Positions 7,959 through 16,180 are shown, counted from the stretch's first letter. The stretch is 64,000 bases of DNA from Streptomyces sp. V1I1 (GCF_030817355.1 NZ_JAUSZH010000001.1:2846501-2910500), one strand, 5' to 3'. Made by a program: numbers and translations. Notes: generated by a model not told the origin, from the sequence alone.

Positions 7959-8271
7959 GCTCGTTCCCCTTCCTGAAACCAGCTCATCGCAGCCGACAAC
8001 CCAGGTGTCACCGGCATCGAACACATTGCTTCCAGGTCATTATCCCGCATGGCGGGACCCGATGACCAACATCGGTCGGCATCGCTTGCGCAACGCGCTC
8101 TCTCAAAACCACTCAATTCGGCGATCCGCCTGCGATACTTCGCCACCGCGCACCGGGCCGGACCCGAAGATTGTTTGACGCAGGTCACATGTTCGCCCCC
8201 GGCGATCTCCGCCATGCTGGGCCCTGAACACGCCTGAACACCAACGTCAGAGCCGCAAAGGGGACCCTGCC
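7959..8271. other. Intergenic region between DUF3117 and enoyl-CoA hydratase genes
   Basis: This 313-base gap separates divergent genes and should contain both promoters. It holds a small hairpin, TCCCGC-ATG-GCGGGA near 8043-8057, and an imperfect inverted repeat CCGAT/ATCGG near 8060-8077. On the plus strand there is a TTGAC element near 8174 without a clear -10 partner. No coding sequence or RNA gene was recognised. Confidence 0.4.
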
Positions 8272-9072
8272 ATGGCCGACTCCGTGCTGTACGAGGTGAG
8301 CGACGGACTCGCAACGATCACGATCAACCGGCCCGAGGCCATGAACGCGATGAACACCGAGGCCAAAGTCGCTCTGAGGGACTCGGCCCTGGCAGCCGCC
8401 GCCGACCCTTCCGTACGGGCGGTACTGCTCACCGCGTCCGGGCGCGCCTTCTGCGTGGGCCAGGACCTCAAGGAGCACATCGGGTTCCTCGCGGCCGACC
8501 GCGAGTCGGGCACCGGCAACACGATGAACACCGTGCGCGAGCACTACAACCCCATCGTGCGGGCCCTGACCGAGATGCCGAAGCCGGTCGTGGCCGGGGT
8601 CAACGGCGTGGCCGCGGGCGCGGGCCTCGGCTTCGCGCTCGCCGCGGACTACCGGGTCGTCGCGGACACCGCAAAGTTCACGACCTCCTTCGCGGGCGTC
8701 GCGCTGAGCGCCGACTCCGGGGTGTCGTGGACGCTGCCCCGGCTGATCGGCCAGAGCCGGGCCGCGGATCTGCTGCTCTTCCCGCGCTCGTTCTCCGCGC
8801 AGGAGGCGCACGAGCTGGGCATCGCGAACAAGCTGGTCCCCGCCGAAGACCTGGCCGCAGAGGCCGCAGCGGTGGCCCGGGCGCTGGCCGAAGGACCGAC
8901 CGTGGCGTACGCGGCGATCAAGGAGTCCCTGGCCTACGGCGCCGGTCACACGCTCAGCGAGACGCTCGGCAAGGAGGACGAGCTGCAGGCGAGGGCGGGC
9001 TCGTCCGAGGACCATGCGATCGCGGTCCAGGCCTTCATCGCCAAGGAGAAGCCGAAGTACCTCGGCCGCTAG
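8272..9072 (+). CDS. Enoyl-CoA hydratase/isomerase family protein
   Basis: The product has 266 residues, the usual crotonase length. It shows an N-terminal beta strand (ATITINRPEAMNAMN), the oxyanion-hole segment GRAFCVGQDLKEH, and the central GVAAGAGLGFALAADYRV motif that forms the second oxyanion-hole peptide. The trimerisation helices follow (VPAEDLAAEAAAVARALA). It probably hydrates or isomerises an acyl-CoA; the sequence is closest in style to PaaB/PaaG-like members. The typical second catalytic acidic position is replaced by SADSGVSW, as in PaaG-like enzymes, so a simple beta-oxidation role is not certain. It is monocistronic and converges on tag with an 18-base gap. Confidence 0.9.
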   Translation: MADSVLYEVSDGLATITINRPEAMNAMNTEAKVALRDSALAAAADPSVRAVLLTASGRAFCVGQDLKEHIGFLAADRESGTGNTMNTVREHYNPIVRALTEMPKPVVAGVNGVAAGAGLGFALAADYRVVADTAKFTTSFAGVALSADSGVSWTLPRLIGQSRAADLLLFPRSFSAQEAHELGIANKLVPAEDLAAEAAAVARALAEGPTVAYAAIKESLAYGAGHTLSETLGKEDELQARAGSSEDHAIAVQAFIAKEKPKYLGR

Positions 9073-9090
9073 CAGCGGGCTGGAAGCGGG

Positions 9091-9678
9091 CTAGGAGGGG
9101 GCCAGGCGGGCGACGCAGCCGCTCAGGTGGTCGTCGACAAGGCCGCACGCCTGCATGAGCGCGTACGCCGTCGTCGGTCCGATGAAGCGCAGCCCGCGCT
9201 TCTTGAGGGCCTTGGCCAGCGCGGTGGACTCGTCCGTCACGGCCGGGACGTCGGCGATCGTGCGTGGAGCGGGCCGCACCGCCGGGTCGGGGGCGTACGA
9301 CCAGATCAGCGTGTCCAGCTCGCCGGGGGACCAGCCGGCGAGCACGCGCGCGTTGGCGAGGGTCGCCTCGATCTTGGCTCGGTTGCGGATGATCCCGGCG
9401 TCGGCGAGGAGGCGCTCCTCGTCGGCGTCGGTGAACTCCGCGACGGAAGCGATCTTGAAGCCGTCGAAGGCGAGGCGGAAGCCCTCGCGCCGGCGCAGAA
9501 TGGTGATCCAGGACAGGCCCGACTGGAAGGCCTCCAGGCAGAGACGTTCGAAGAGCGCGTCGTCGCCGTGGACGGGGCGGCCCCACTCCTCGTCGTGGTA
9601 CGTGACGTAGTCGTCCGTGGACAGGCCCCAGGGGCAGCGCAGCTTCCCGTCAGGGCCGGGTGCGACGCCGCCGGTCAC
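9091..9678 (-). CDS. tag: DNA-3-methyladenine glycosylase I
   Basis: The product has 195 residues. The N-terminal RCPWG cysteine and YHDEEWG motif, the helix LSWITILRRREGF, and the C-terminal DDHLSGC provide the Cys/His zinc ligands and the catalytic Glu region of the Tag family. It removes 3-methyladenine from alkylated DNA as the first step of base-excision repair. The ATG overlaps the stop of the DivIVA-like gene by 4 bases (ATGA), so the pair is translationally coupled. The same tag neighbourhood with folP2 occurs in mycobacteria. Confidence 0.94.
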   Translation of the reverse strand: MTGGVAPGPDGKLRCPWGLSTDDYVTYHDEEWGRPVHGDDALFERLCLEAFQSGLSWITILRRREGFRLAFDGFKIASVAEFTDADEERLLADAGIIRNRAKIEATLANARVLAGWSPGELDTLIWSYAPDPAVRPAPRTIADVPAVTDESTALAKALKKRGLRFIGPTTAYALMQACGLVDDHLSGCVARLAPS

Positions 9679-10028
9679 CGCTCGGGCTCCTCGCCGGGCT
9701 TGGTGAACAGGTCGCCCCTGCCCACAGCCGTGGCCTGCGCGCCGGCCAGCGCCGACTCCAGTTCGGCGATGCGCGCGTCCCGCTCGGCGAGCTCGGCGCC
9801 GAGGCGGCCGAGCACATCGTCCACGTCAGCCATCCGGTAGCCGCGGGGCGCGACCGGCAGCCGCAGTGCCTCGACGTCCGCACGGCCGACCGGGCGGGTG
9901 GCCGGCAGCGGGTCGACCAGCTGCTCGGGCGCCACCTCGGGCAGGGCCGCGCTGTCGCCGCCGCCGACCACGGCGAGGGTGACCGCGGCGACGACCACGA
10001 CCATCGCGATCAGCAAGAACAAGAACAC
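9675..10028 (-). CDS. DivIVA-domain-containing small membrane protein
   Basis: The product has 117 residues from GTG at 10028, which has GGGGAGAGG seven bases upstream. The frame is open to 10190, but that stretch lacks coding character. An N-terminal membrane helix (LFLLIAMVVVVAAVTLAVV) is followed by an acidic linker. A DivIVA-like motif (LRLPVAPRGYRMADVDDVLGRL) and a short coiled coil (LAERDARIAELESALAGA) come next. DivIVA motifs of this type bind curved membranes and polar growth sites, but this short form is uncharacterised. It is coupled to tag downstream and divergent from folP2. Confidence 0.8.
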   Translation of the reverse strand: MFLFLLIAMVVVVAAVTLAVVGGGDSAALPEVAPEQLVDPLPATRPVGRADVEALRLPVAPRGYRMADVDDVLGRLGAELAERDARIAELESALAGAQATAVGRGDLFTKPGEEPER

Positions 10029-10128
10029 GAGCGAGCCTCTCCCCAAGCGGAAACTGTCCGGTGCTGATCGTGCCACGGGACTCTGACAGTTAGGGTCGCA
10101 GGCGAACGACCTGAGGAGGAAACAGCGG

Positions 10129-10989
10129 ATGCTGCGGCTGGGACGGCGCGAATTCGACGCGCACGAGCCGGTGATCATGGCGATCGTCAACCGTACGCCT
10201 GACTCCTTCTACGACCAGGGCGCGACCTTCCACGACGAGCCGGCCCTCGCCCGCGTCGAGCAGGCGGTGTCAGAGGGTGCTGCCATCATCGACATCGGTG
10301 GGGTGAAGGCCGGTCCCGGGGAGGAAGTGACGGCCGAGGAGGAGGCACGTCGGACGGTCGGCTTCGTGGCGGAGGTGCGCAGGCGCCACCCGGACGTGGT
10401 GATCAGCGTCGACACCTGGCGGCACGACGTGGGCGAGGCGGTCTGCGAGGCGGGCGCGGATCTGCTCAATGACGCGTGGGGCGGGGTGGACCCGAAGCTG
10501 GCGGAGGTCGCCGCGCGGTACGGCACGGGCCTGGTGTGCACGCACGCGGGCGGCACGGAGCCGAGGACACGGCCGCACCGGATCGCGTACGACGACGTGG
10601 TGGCGGACATTTTGCGGGTGACGCTCTCGCTGGCGGAACGAGCGGTGGAGCTGGGGGTCCGGCGGGACGGGATCATGATCGACCCGGGTCATGACTTCGG
10701 GAAGAACACGCGCCATTCGCTGGAGGCGACGCGTCGCCTCGGGGAGCTGACGGCGACGGGCTGGCCGGTGCTGGTCTCACTGTCGAACAAGGACTTCGTC
10801 GGCGAGACACTCGACAAGCCGGTGAAGGAACGCGTGATCGGGACGCTGGCGACGACGGCGGTGTCGGCATGGCTGGGGGCGCAGGTGTATCGCGTGCACG
10901 AGGTGGCGGAGACGAAGCAGGTGCTGGACATGGTGTCGACGATCGCGGGGCACCGGGGACCGGCGGTGGCGCGGCGGGGGTTGGCGTAG
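10129..10989 (+). CDS. folP2: Dihydropteroate synthase, FolP2 type
   Basis: The product has 286 residues with a TIM-barrel DHPS layout. The first motif is MAIVNRTPDSFYDQGATF rather than the canonical MGIxNVTPDSFSDGG; then come IDIGGVKAGPGEEV, the substrate loop SVDTWR and DLLNDAWGG, and the pterin motif IDPGHDFGKN. The NRTPDSFYD form is the FolP2 signature known from mycobacteria, where FolP2 does not replace FolP1 as the folate enzyme. The true role here may therefore not be folate synthesis. AGGAGGAA precedes the ATG. It is monocistronic and followed by overlapping hairpins. Confidence 0.85.
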   Translation: MLRLGRREFDAHEPVIMAIVNRTPDSFYDQGATFHDEPALARVEQAVSEGAAIIDIGGVKAGPGEEVTAEEEARRTVGFVAEVRRRHPDVVISVDTWRHDVGEAVCEAGADLLNDAWGGVDPKLAEVAARYGTGLVCTHAGGTEPRTRPHRIAYDDVVADILRVTLSLAERAVELGVRRDGIMIDPGHDFGKNTRHSLEATRRLGELTATGWPVLVSLSNKDFVGETLDKPVKERVIGTLATTAVSAWLGAQVYRVHEVAETKQVLDMVSTIAGHRGPAVARRGLA

Positions 10990-11090
10990 CGGCAGGGCGA
11001 TGCGGGTTCGGATACAGCCCCCACCCCGCCCCTTCCCGAACCGGGGCTCCGCCCCAGACCCCGTACGCCCTTCGGGCGTTGTCCTCAAAC

Positions 11091-11133
11091 GCCGGACGGG
11101 CTTGAGTTTCCGCCCGTCCGGCCGAAACTCAAG
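11091..11133. terminator. Overlapping mutually exclusive hairpins after folP2
   Basis: GCCGGACGGG (11091-11100) can pair with CCCGTCCGGC (11113-11122). Alternatively CTTGAGTTTC (11101-11110) can pair with GAAACTCAAG (11124-11133). The two perfect 10-bp stems interlock, so only one can form at a time. They probably act as terminator for folP2. The sequence belongs to the dispersed Streptomyces-type intergenic repeat also seen near 1.85 and 29.7 kb. Confidence 0.6.
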
Positions 11134-11151
11134 CCCCGCCGGAGATTGCTT

Positions 11152-12451
11152 GGGTTCTAGCGGTCGTCGCAACGCCTCAGCTCAGGGGATGCGATGGACT
11201 TCGAGATCCGTGGGGATCGCAAGCCGCAGGGGCCCAGGAAGCTCCGTGGTGAGCGGGCGGAATACTTCCGGCTCATGCAACAGGGCTACAGCAACAAAGA
11301 AGCATCCCGGCTTGTCGGCGTGCATGAGCGGACCGGTCGCGAGTGGCGTCATGGCCGGACGGATCCGCAGAGGCTTCGGGCGCCCGCTCACATCGAGCGG
11401 GCGCCCGTTGCCGCACCGTCCCGGTACTTGAGCGAGACCGAGCGCATCCACATCGCCGACCGCTTGCGGGAGAAGGCCACCGTCCGGGCGATCGCCGCCG
11501 AACTGGGCCGCAGCCCGTCCACCGTCAGCCGGGAGATCCACCGCAACCGCAGTCCCGGCCGAGGCAGCCAGTGGCACTACCGCCCACACGCCGCCCAGGC
11601 CCGCGCGGATGCCCGCCGGCCCCGCCCCAAGCCCGGCAAGATCGGTCGGAACACCGCACTGCGGGACTTCATCCAGGACGGCCTGGACCTGAAGTGGAGC
11701 CCGGAACAGATCTGCGAGAGTCTGCGCCGGACCTTCCCCGACCAGCCGGAGATGCACGTGGTGCACGAGACGATCTACCAGGCCCTGTACGTTCAGGGCC
11801 GCGGAGAACTGCGCCGCGAGCTGGCCCGGGCCCTTCGCTCGGGCCGCGCCCGCCGCCGCCCGCAGCGCCAGGCGGCCTGTCGTCAGCCGCGCTTCACGCA
11901 TCCGATGGTCATGATCAGCGAACGCCCGGCAGAGGCGGAGGACCGGGCGGTGCCCGGCCACTGGGAAGGGGACCTGATCATCGGGATGGACAACCGCTCA
12001 GCGATCGGCACCCTCGTCGAACGGGCGACCCGCTACGTGATGCTGGTGCACCTGCCTGACGGCCGCAGCGCAGCGCACATGCGCGACGCGCTGGTGGAGA
12101 CCGTGAAGACCCTGCCGTCGCATCTGACACGCTCGCTGACCTGGGACCAGGGATCGGAGATGGCCGCCCACCATGCCTTCAGCGTCGCCACCGACATCCC
12201 GGTCTACTTCTGCGACCCCGCCAGTCCCTGGCAGCGCGGCTCGAACGAGAACACAAACGGCCTGCTGCGGCAGTACTTCCCCAAGGGAACCGACCTGTCC
12301 GTCCACACCCGCGAGCAACTGGCCGCTGTCGCCGCCGAACTCAACGGCCGCCCACGCAAAACGCTCGGCTGGGAAACCCCAGCCGAGCGCCTGCATAAAC
12401 TGCTCGCCGCCTGACACAACCGATCACGTGTTGCGACGATCCCTAGAAACC
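11152..12451 (+). mobile_element. IS30-family insertion sequence
   Basis: The element is about 1.3 kb and carries one transposase gene. Its imperfect terminal inverted repeats match at 19 of 22 positions (11152-11173 and 12430-12451, core TCGTCGCAAC). It lies inside intergenic repeat sequence: the left flank (GCCCCGCCGGAGATTG) and right flank (AGGCGCGGGGTTCGGGGC) resemble the two halves of one interrupted repeat. A short target duplication could be CTT, but the exact edges are uncertain by 2-3 bases. The gene is intact, so the copy may be active. Confidence 0.85.
11194..12414 (+). CDS. IS30-family transposase
   Basis: The product has 406 residues. The N-terminal helix-turn-helix (YSNKEASRLVGVHERTGREW) and the IS30 second HTH (RAIAAELGRSPSTVSREIHRN) bind the ends. 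The rve-type catalytic core shows the DDE residues: Asp in HWEGDLIIG, Asp in LTWDQGSEM, and Glu in NENTNGLLRQYFPKG, the last being the IS30 hallmark spacing. There is no frameshift or premature stop. The ATG at 11194 lies close behind the left inverted repeat, as usual in the family. Confidence 0.96.
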   Translation: MDFEIRGDRKPQGPRKLRGERAEYFRLMQQGYSNKEASRLVGVHERTGREWRHGRTDPQRLRAPAHIERAPVAAPSRYLSETERIHIADRLREKATVRAIAAELGRSPSTVSREIHRNRSPGRGSQWHYRPHAAQARADARRPRPKPGKIGRNTALRDFIQDGLDLKWSPEQICESLRRTFPDQPEMHVVHETIYQALYVQGRGELRRELARALRSGRARRRPQRQAACRQPRFTHPMVMISERPAEAEDRAVPGHWEGDLIIGMDNRSAIGTLVERATRYVMLVHLPDGRSAAHMRDALVETVKTLPSHLTRSLTWDQGSEMAAHHAFSVATDIPVYFCDPASPWQRGSNENTNGLLRQYFPKGTDLSVHTREQLAAVAAELNGRPRKTLGWETPAERLHKLLAA

Positions 12452-12469
12452 GCCTTGAGGCGCGGGGTT

Positions 12470-12484
12470 CGGGGCGGAGCCCCG
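12470..12484 (-). terminator. Short GC hairpin after the LOG gene
   Basis: CGGGGC-GGA-GCCCCG (12470-12475 with 12479-12484) lies 5 bases past the stop of the LOG gene on the minus strand. It is part of the intergenic repeat interrupted by the IS30 element. Confidence 0.5.
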
Positions 12485-12489
12485 GGGGG

Positions 12490-13239
12490 TCAGTGGCCCG
12501 TCTCCTTCGTCACCATCGCCACCGCCTCCTCCACGTCGTCGGTGACATGGAAGAGCAGCAGGTCGTGCTCCGACGCCTTCCCTTGCGCCACCACCGTGTT
12601 CCGGAGCCAGTCCACCAGTCCGCTCCAGTACTCCGTACCGAACAGCACGATCGGGAAGCGCGTGACCTTCCGGGTCTGGACCAGCGTCAGCGCCTCGAAC
12701 AGCTCGTCCAGCGTGCCCAGTCCGCCCGGCAGCACCACGAAGCCCTGCGCGTACTTCACGAACATCGTCTTGCGGACGAAGAAATAGCGGAAGTTCACGC
12801 CGATGTCGACATGCGGGTTGAGGCCCTGCTCGAAGGGGAGCTCGATGCCCAGGCCGACCGAGATGCCCTCCGCCTCCCGCGCCCCCTTGTTCGCCGCCTC
12901 CATCGCGCCCGGGCCGCCCCCTGTGATCACCGCGAAGCCCGCGTCGACCAGTGCCTTGCCGATGCGGACGCCCGTTTCGTACTCGGGGGTCCCGGGCCCC
13001 GTGCGGGCGGAGCCGAAGACGCTGATCGCGCTGGGCAGTTCGGCCAGCGCGCCGAAGCCCTCCACGAACTCCGACTGGATGCGCATGACCCGCCAGGGGT
13101 CTGTGTGCACCCACTCGGAATCGCCCTCGGTGTCCAGCAGCCGCTGGTCGGTGGTGCCGGGCTGCACCTGGTCCCTACGGCGCAGCACCGGTCCCAGTCG
13201 CTGCTCCTCCAGCGCCCGCAAACCCTCGGGGTTGCCCAT
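12490..13239 (-). CDS. LOG-family protein (TIGR00730, Rossmann fold)
   Basis: The product has 249 residues from the ATG at 13239, chosen because GGAGG lies upstream; an ATG at 13263 has no ribosome site. The signature motifs are GGGPGAMEAANKGA and PGGLGTLDELFE, which form the phosphoribohydrolase active site of cytokinin-activating LOG proteins. The likely reaction is hydrolysis of a nucleoside 5'-monophosphate to base and ribose 5-phosphate; older databases call it a lysine decarboxylase, which is a mis-annotation. It is downstream of dapE on the same strand with an 80-base gap, an order shared with mycobacteria. Confidence 0.92.
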   Translation of the reverse strand: MGNPEGLRALEEQRLGPVLRRRDQVQPGTTDQRLLDTEGDSEWVHTDPWRVMRIQSEFVEGFGALAELPSAISVFGSARTGPGTPEYETGVRIGKALVDAGFAVITGGGPGAMEAANKGAREAEGISVGLGIELPFEQGLNPHVDIGVNFRYFFVRKTMFVKYAQGFVVLPGGLGTLDELFEALTLVQTRKVTRFPIVLFGTEYWSGLVDWLRNTVVAQGKASEHDLLLFHVTDDVEEAVAMVTKETGH

Positions 13240-13319
13240 GACCTGCTCCCTCCGGCCGAACATTGTTGCTTTGAGTCAGGGTAGGTCGGTGAACGTTACG
13301 ACATGTGAAATCGGGGTTG

Positions 13320-14399
13320 TCAGACGGTGAGCCAGTCCCGGAGACGTCCCTCGCAGTGCGTGATCTTGTCGACCGCGACATGCTCGTCCCGCTTGTGGGC
13401 GAAGAGCGCGTCACCGGGCCCGTAGTTCACCGCGGGCACGCCCAGCGCGCTGAAGCGTGAGACGTCCGTCCAGCCGAACTTGGGCTGCGCCGTGCCGCCG
13501 ACCGCCGCCATGAACGCGGCCGCCGCCGGGTGCGAGAGCCCGGGCAGCGCCCCGCCGGTGTGGTCGTCCACCACAAACTCCGCCACCCCGCAGTCCGCGA
13601 AGACCTCGTGGACGTGCGCCAGGGCCTCCTCCTCGCTGCGGTCGGGCGCGTAGCGGTAGTTGACTACCACGGTGCACTCGTCGGGGATGACGTTGTTGGC
13701 CACTCCGGCCTCGATCCGTACGGCGTTGAGCCCCTCCCGGTACTCAAGCCCGTCGATCACCGGCCGTCGCGGCTCGTACGCGGCGAGCTTGGCCAGGATC
13801 GGCGCCGCGGCGTGAATGGCGTTGGACCCCATCCAGCTGCGCGCGGAGTGTGCCCGCTCCCCCGTCGTACGGAGAAAGACCCGCAGCGTGCCCTGGCAGC
13901 CGCCCTCGACCTGGGCGTCGGACGGCTCGAGGAGGACCGCGAAGTCGCCCTTCAGCCAGTCGGCATGGGCTTCGGCCACATGTCCCAGACCGTTGAGGTG
14001 TGCGGCGACCTCTTCGTTGTCGTAGAAGACGAATGTGAGGTCGCGGTTGGGCTCGGGGACGGTCGCGGCGATGCGCAGCTGGAGCGCGACGCCCGACTTC
14101 ATGTCGCTCGTGCCGCAGCCCCACAGCACGCCGTTCTCGTCCAGCCGGGAGGGCACGTTGTCGGCGATCGGAACCGTGTCGATGTGCCCGGCCAGGATGA
14201 CCCGCTCGGCGCGCCCCAGGTTCGTACGGGCCACGACGTTGTTGCCGTGCCGGTCGACGGTGAGATGCGGCAGGGCGCGCAGCGCCTGCTCGATCGCGTC
14301 GGCGAGGGGTTTCTCCTCGCCGCTGACCGACCGGAAGTCGACCAGCCGGGCGGTGAGCGCCGGAGCATCAAGAGTGAGGTCAAGCACGGTGTCGGGCAT
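13320..14399 (-). CDS. dapE: Succinyl-diaminopimelate desuccinylase
   Basis: The product has 359 residues of the M20 metallopeptidase family. Zinc-ligand motifs are LAGHIDTVP and CGTSDMKSG, the catalytic Glu pair lies in FYDNEEVAAH, and the dimerisation lid follows TGERAHSARSWMG. It releases succinate from N-succinyl-LL-2,6-diaminopimelate on the way to LL-DAP, the Streptomyces peptidoglycan cross-linker, and to lysine. The ATG at 14399 fits the conserved start (MPDTVLDL). Only 39 bases separate it from a divergent gene, so promoters overlap. dapC, the preceding pathway step, is 2 kb away in this window. Confidence 0.94.
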   Translation of the reverse strand: MPDTVLDLTLDAPALTARLVDFRSVSGEEKPLADAIEQALRALPHLTVDRHGNNVVARTNLGRAERVILAGHIDTVPIADNVPSRLDENGVLWGCGTSDMKSGVALQLRIAATVPEPNRDLTFVFYDNEEVAAHLNGLGHVAEAHADWLKGDFAVLLEPSDAQVEGGCQGTLRVFLRTTGERAHSARSWMGSNAIHAAAPILAKLAAYEPRRPVIDGLEYREGLNAVRIEAGVANNVIPDECTVVVNYRYAPDRSEEEALAHVHEVFADCGVAEFVVDDHTGGALPGLSHPAAAAFMAAVGGTAQPKFGWTDVSRFSALGVPAVNYGPGDALFAHKRDEHVAVDKITHCEGRLRDWLTV

Positions 14400-14438
14400 G
14401 GCTCCGACCTTAACGCGGGCTCCAGTACCGTGGGCAGC

Positions 14439-15371
14439 GTGTCCGAGACCGCCTCCCCCGTCCGGCGCGGCCGCCTCCTGCGTATCGCGGCCGCGGTCGC
14501 CGTGCTGCTGGCTCTCATCAGCTATGTCGTGGTGCAGTACGTCACCGGCGGCGGCGCCCCTCGCTGCACCGTCCGTACGGCCGAGGGCGAGGGCCCCACG
14601 TACGAACTCAGCACCGAGCAGGCCGCGAACGCCGCGACGATCTCCGCGGTCGGCACCACCCGCGGCCTGCCGGAGCGCGCGGTCACCATCGCGCTCGCCA
14701 CGGCCCTCCAGGAATCGGGGCTGCGCAACATCAACCACGGCGACCGGGACTCGCTCGGCCTGTTCCAGCAGCGTCCCTCCAAGGGTTGGGGCACGACCCG
14801 GCAGATCCTCGACCCGGTCTACGCCGCCGGGAAGTTCTACGAGCGTCTCGCCGAGGTCCCGGGCTACTCGCGGCTGCCGCTGACCGTCGCGGCGCAGCGC
14901 GTCCAGCGCAGCGGTTTCCCGCAGGCGTACGCGAAGCACGAGCCGGACGCGACGCTGCTGGCCGCCGCCCTGACCGGCCGTGCGACCGGGGCTCTGACCT
15001 GCGAATCGGGCAAGGGTGAGGAGCCGGGCGATCCGGCGAAGGTGCGCGAGGAGCTGGTGCGGGCGTTCGGCCCCGAGGTGCTGCCGGGGGCGAGGACCTC
15101 GGGCAGGGCGGGAGCGCCAGGACCGCGGGAGGTGGCCGTACCGGTGCCGTCGACGGTCGGGACGGACAGCGGCGGAGCCTCACAGCGCGGCTGGGAGCTC
15201 GCTCACTGGGCGGTGGCGCGAGCGGAAGGGCTGCGCATCGAGGAGATCTCGTACGGGGGCCGGGTGTGGAGCGCGAGCGAGTCCGACGAGGGCTGGCGTT
15301 CCACGGGCGCCGCGTCGGGTTCCGCGCCGGTTTCCGAGGCGGCCGACGTCCGAATTCGCATCGCACAGTAA
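14439..15371 (+). CDS. Membrane-anchored protein with lysozyme-like motif
   Basis: The product has 310 residues from GTG at 14439 (another in-frame GTG lies at 14430). One N-terminal membrane helix (LLRIAAAVAVLLALISYVVV) anchors an outside domain. Residues around 90-150 contain TIALATALQESGLRNI, then GDRDSLGLFQQRPSKGWGT, which resembles the catalytic Glu and GLFQ segments of lysozyme/transglycosylase folds. Homologues are often labelled heavy metal transporter, for which I see no support. The C-terminal third is Pro/Gly-rich with a small terminal domain. It is divergent from dapE and could act on the cell wall; that activity is inference. Confidence 0.7.
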   Translation: MSETASPVRRGRLLRIAAAVAVLLALISYVVVQYVTGGGAPRCTVRTAEGEGPTYELSTEQAANAATISAVGTTRGLPERAVTIALATALQESGLRNINHGDRDSLGLFQQRPSKGWGTTRQILDPVYAAGKFYERLAEVPGYSRLPLTVAAQRVQRSGFPQAYAKHEPDATLLAAALTGRATGALTCESGKGEEPGDPAKVREELVRAFGPEVLPGARTSGRAGAPGPREVAVPVPSTVGTDSGGASQRGWELAHWAVARAEGLRIEEISYGGRVWSASESDEGWRSTGAASGSAPVSEAADVRIRIAQ

Positions 15372-15539
15372 TCCGGGCGCTCCCTCGTAGGAGGCGCTTC
15401 AGTCACGTCCGGACGAGAAGCCGGATGGCCATTGGCACGCGTTGCTCGTGATCCATCAAACCCCTTGCACACAAAGGGAAGTGACGGTTCAGCAGACCCC
15501 TGCACAATGGAATGTTTGTCCATTTTTATCCAGGGCTGA

Positions 15540-15554
15540 TAATGCGACGCATTA
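15540..15554. promoter_or_regulatory. Perfect 7+1+7 palindrome upstream of a secreted-protein gene
   Basis: TAATGCG-A-CGCATTA is a perfect inverted repeat about 95 bases before the ATG at 15649. It sits in an unusually AT-rich stretch (15505-15565) for this genome. It looks like an operator for a dimeric regulator. No matching regulator gene is adjacent. Confidence 0.5.
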
Positions 15555-15648
15555 CCAACTCTTTACCTTGGTGCACCGCAACTTCCCCCGCCCTTCCAGC
15601 GGTTGTCAGTGCGTACGAACCAACGTCCTTCTCGTCTCAAGGAGCATC

Positions 15649-16113
15649 ATGTCCCTCCCCCTGACCCGTCGGATCGCCCGTGCCGCGCTGCTCATCGCGG
15701 CGGGTGCAGCCCCCGTGGTCGGTGCGGCCGGCTCCGCAAGCGCCGTGGAACTTCCCCAGAGCCCGCACGGCGGCCTGACCGCCCTCGACACGGACAGCCT
15801 CGGCAACACCGTCGACGGTGCCGCGCAGAAGGCCACCGGCACCGCGGGCGACACCGGCGCCGAAGCGGTCAAGAAGACCGTCCCGGCCGCGGGCAAGACC
15901 GTCGGCAAGACCGGCAAGTCGGCGCCCGGCACCGCCAAGGAGGCCGCCGGTGACACCGCGGGCAACGCCGCCGACGTCGTCGGCGAGACCGCCGGCACTG
16001 CCACTGAGTCGCTCGGCGGCGAGACTGCCGGCACCGCGACCCAGTCGCTCGGCGGCCTGCCCGTCGGCAGCGGTCTGCCCACCGAGCAGCTGCCGGTGAA
16101 GTCCCCGCTCTAG
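15649..16113 (+). CDS. Small secreted Ala/Gly/Thr-rich protein
   Basis: The product has 154 residues. A clear signal peptide (MSLPLTRRIARAALLIAAGAA, with cleavage likely after GSASA) precedes a mature region that is almost entirely Ala, Gly, Thr, Lys and Val. That region has short imperfect repeats such as ETAGTATESLGG and ETAGTATQSLGG. No domain is recognisable; similar Streptomyces proteins are sometimes mislabelled as ATP-binding. The start has AAGGAG seven bases upstream. A palindrome and AT-rich promoter region lie upstream and a 15-bp terminator follows. It could be a surface or developmental protein; this is speculation. Confidence 0.75.
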   Translation: MSLPLTRRIARAALLIAAGAAPVVGAAGSASAVELPQSPHGGLTALDTDSLGNTVDGAAQKATGTAGDTGAEAVKKTVPAAGKTVGKTGKSAPGTAKEAAGDTAGNAADVVGETAGTATESLGGETAGTATQSLGGLPVGSGLPTEQLPVKSPL

Positions 16114-16180
16114 CCCGCGGAGATACGCCCAGATCCGCCCAGATACGCCGAGATCGGCAGAGGCAGGCGGAGATACGGCT

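Noticed and set aside
13530..14438. Plus-strand extension of the lysozyme-like gene antisense to dapE
   Set aside because: The frame is merely open by chance; real coding character begins at the GTG near 14439 just before the membrane helix.
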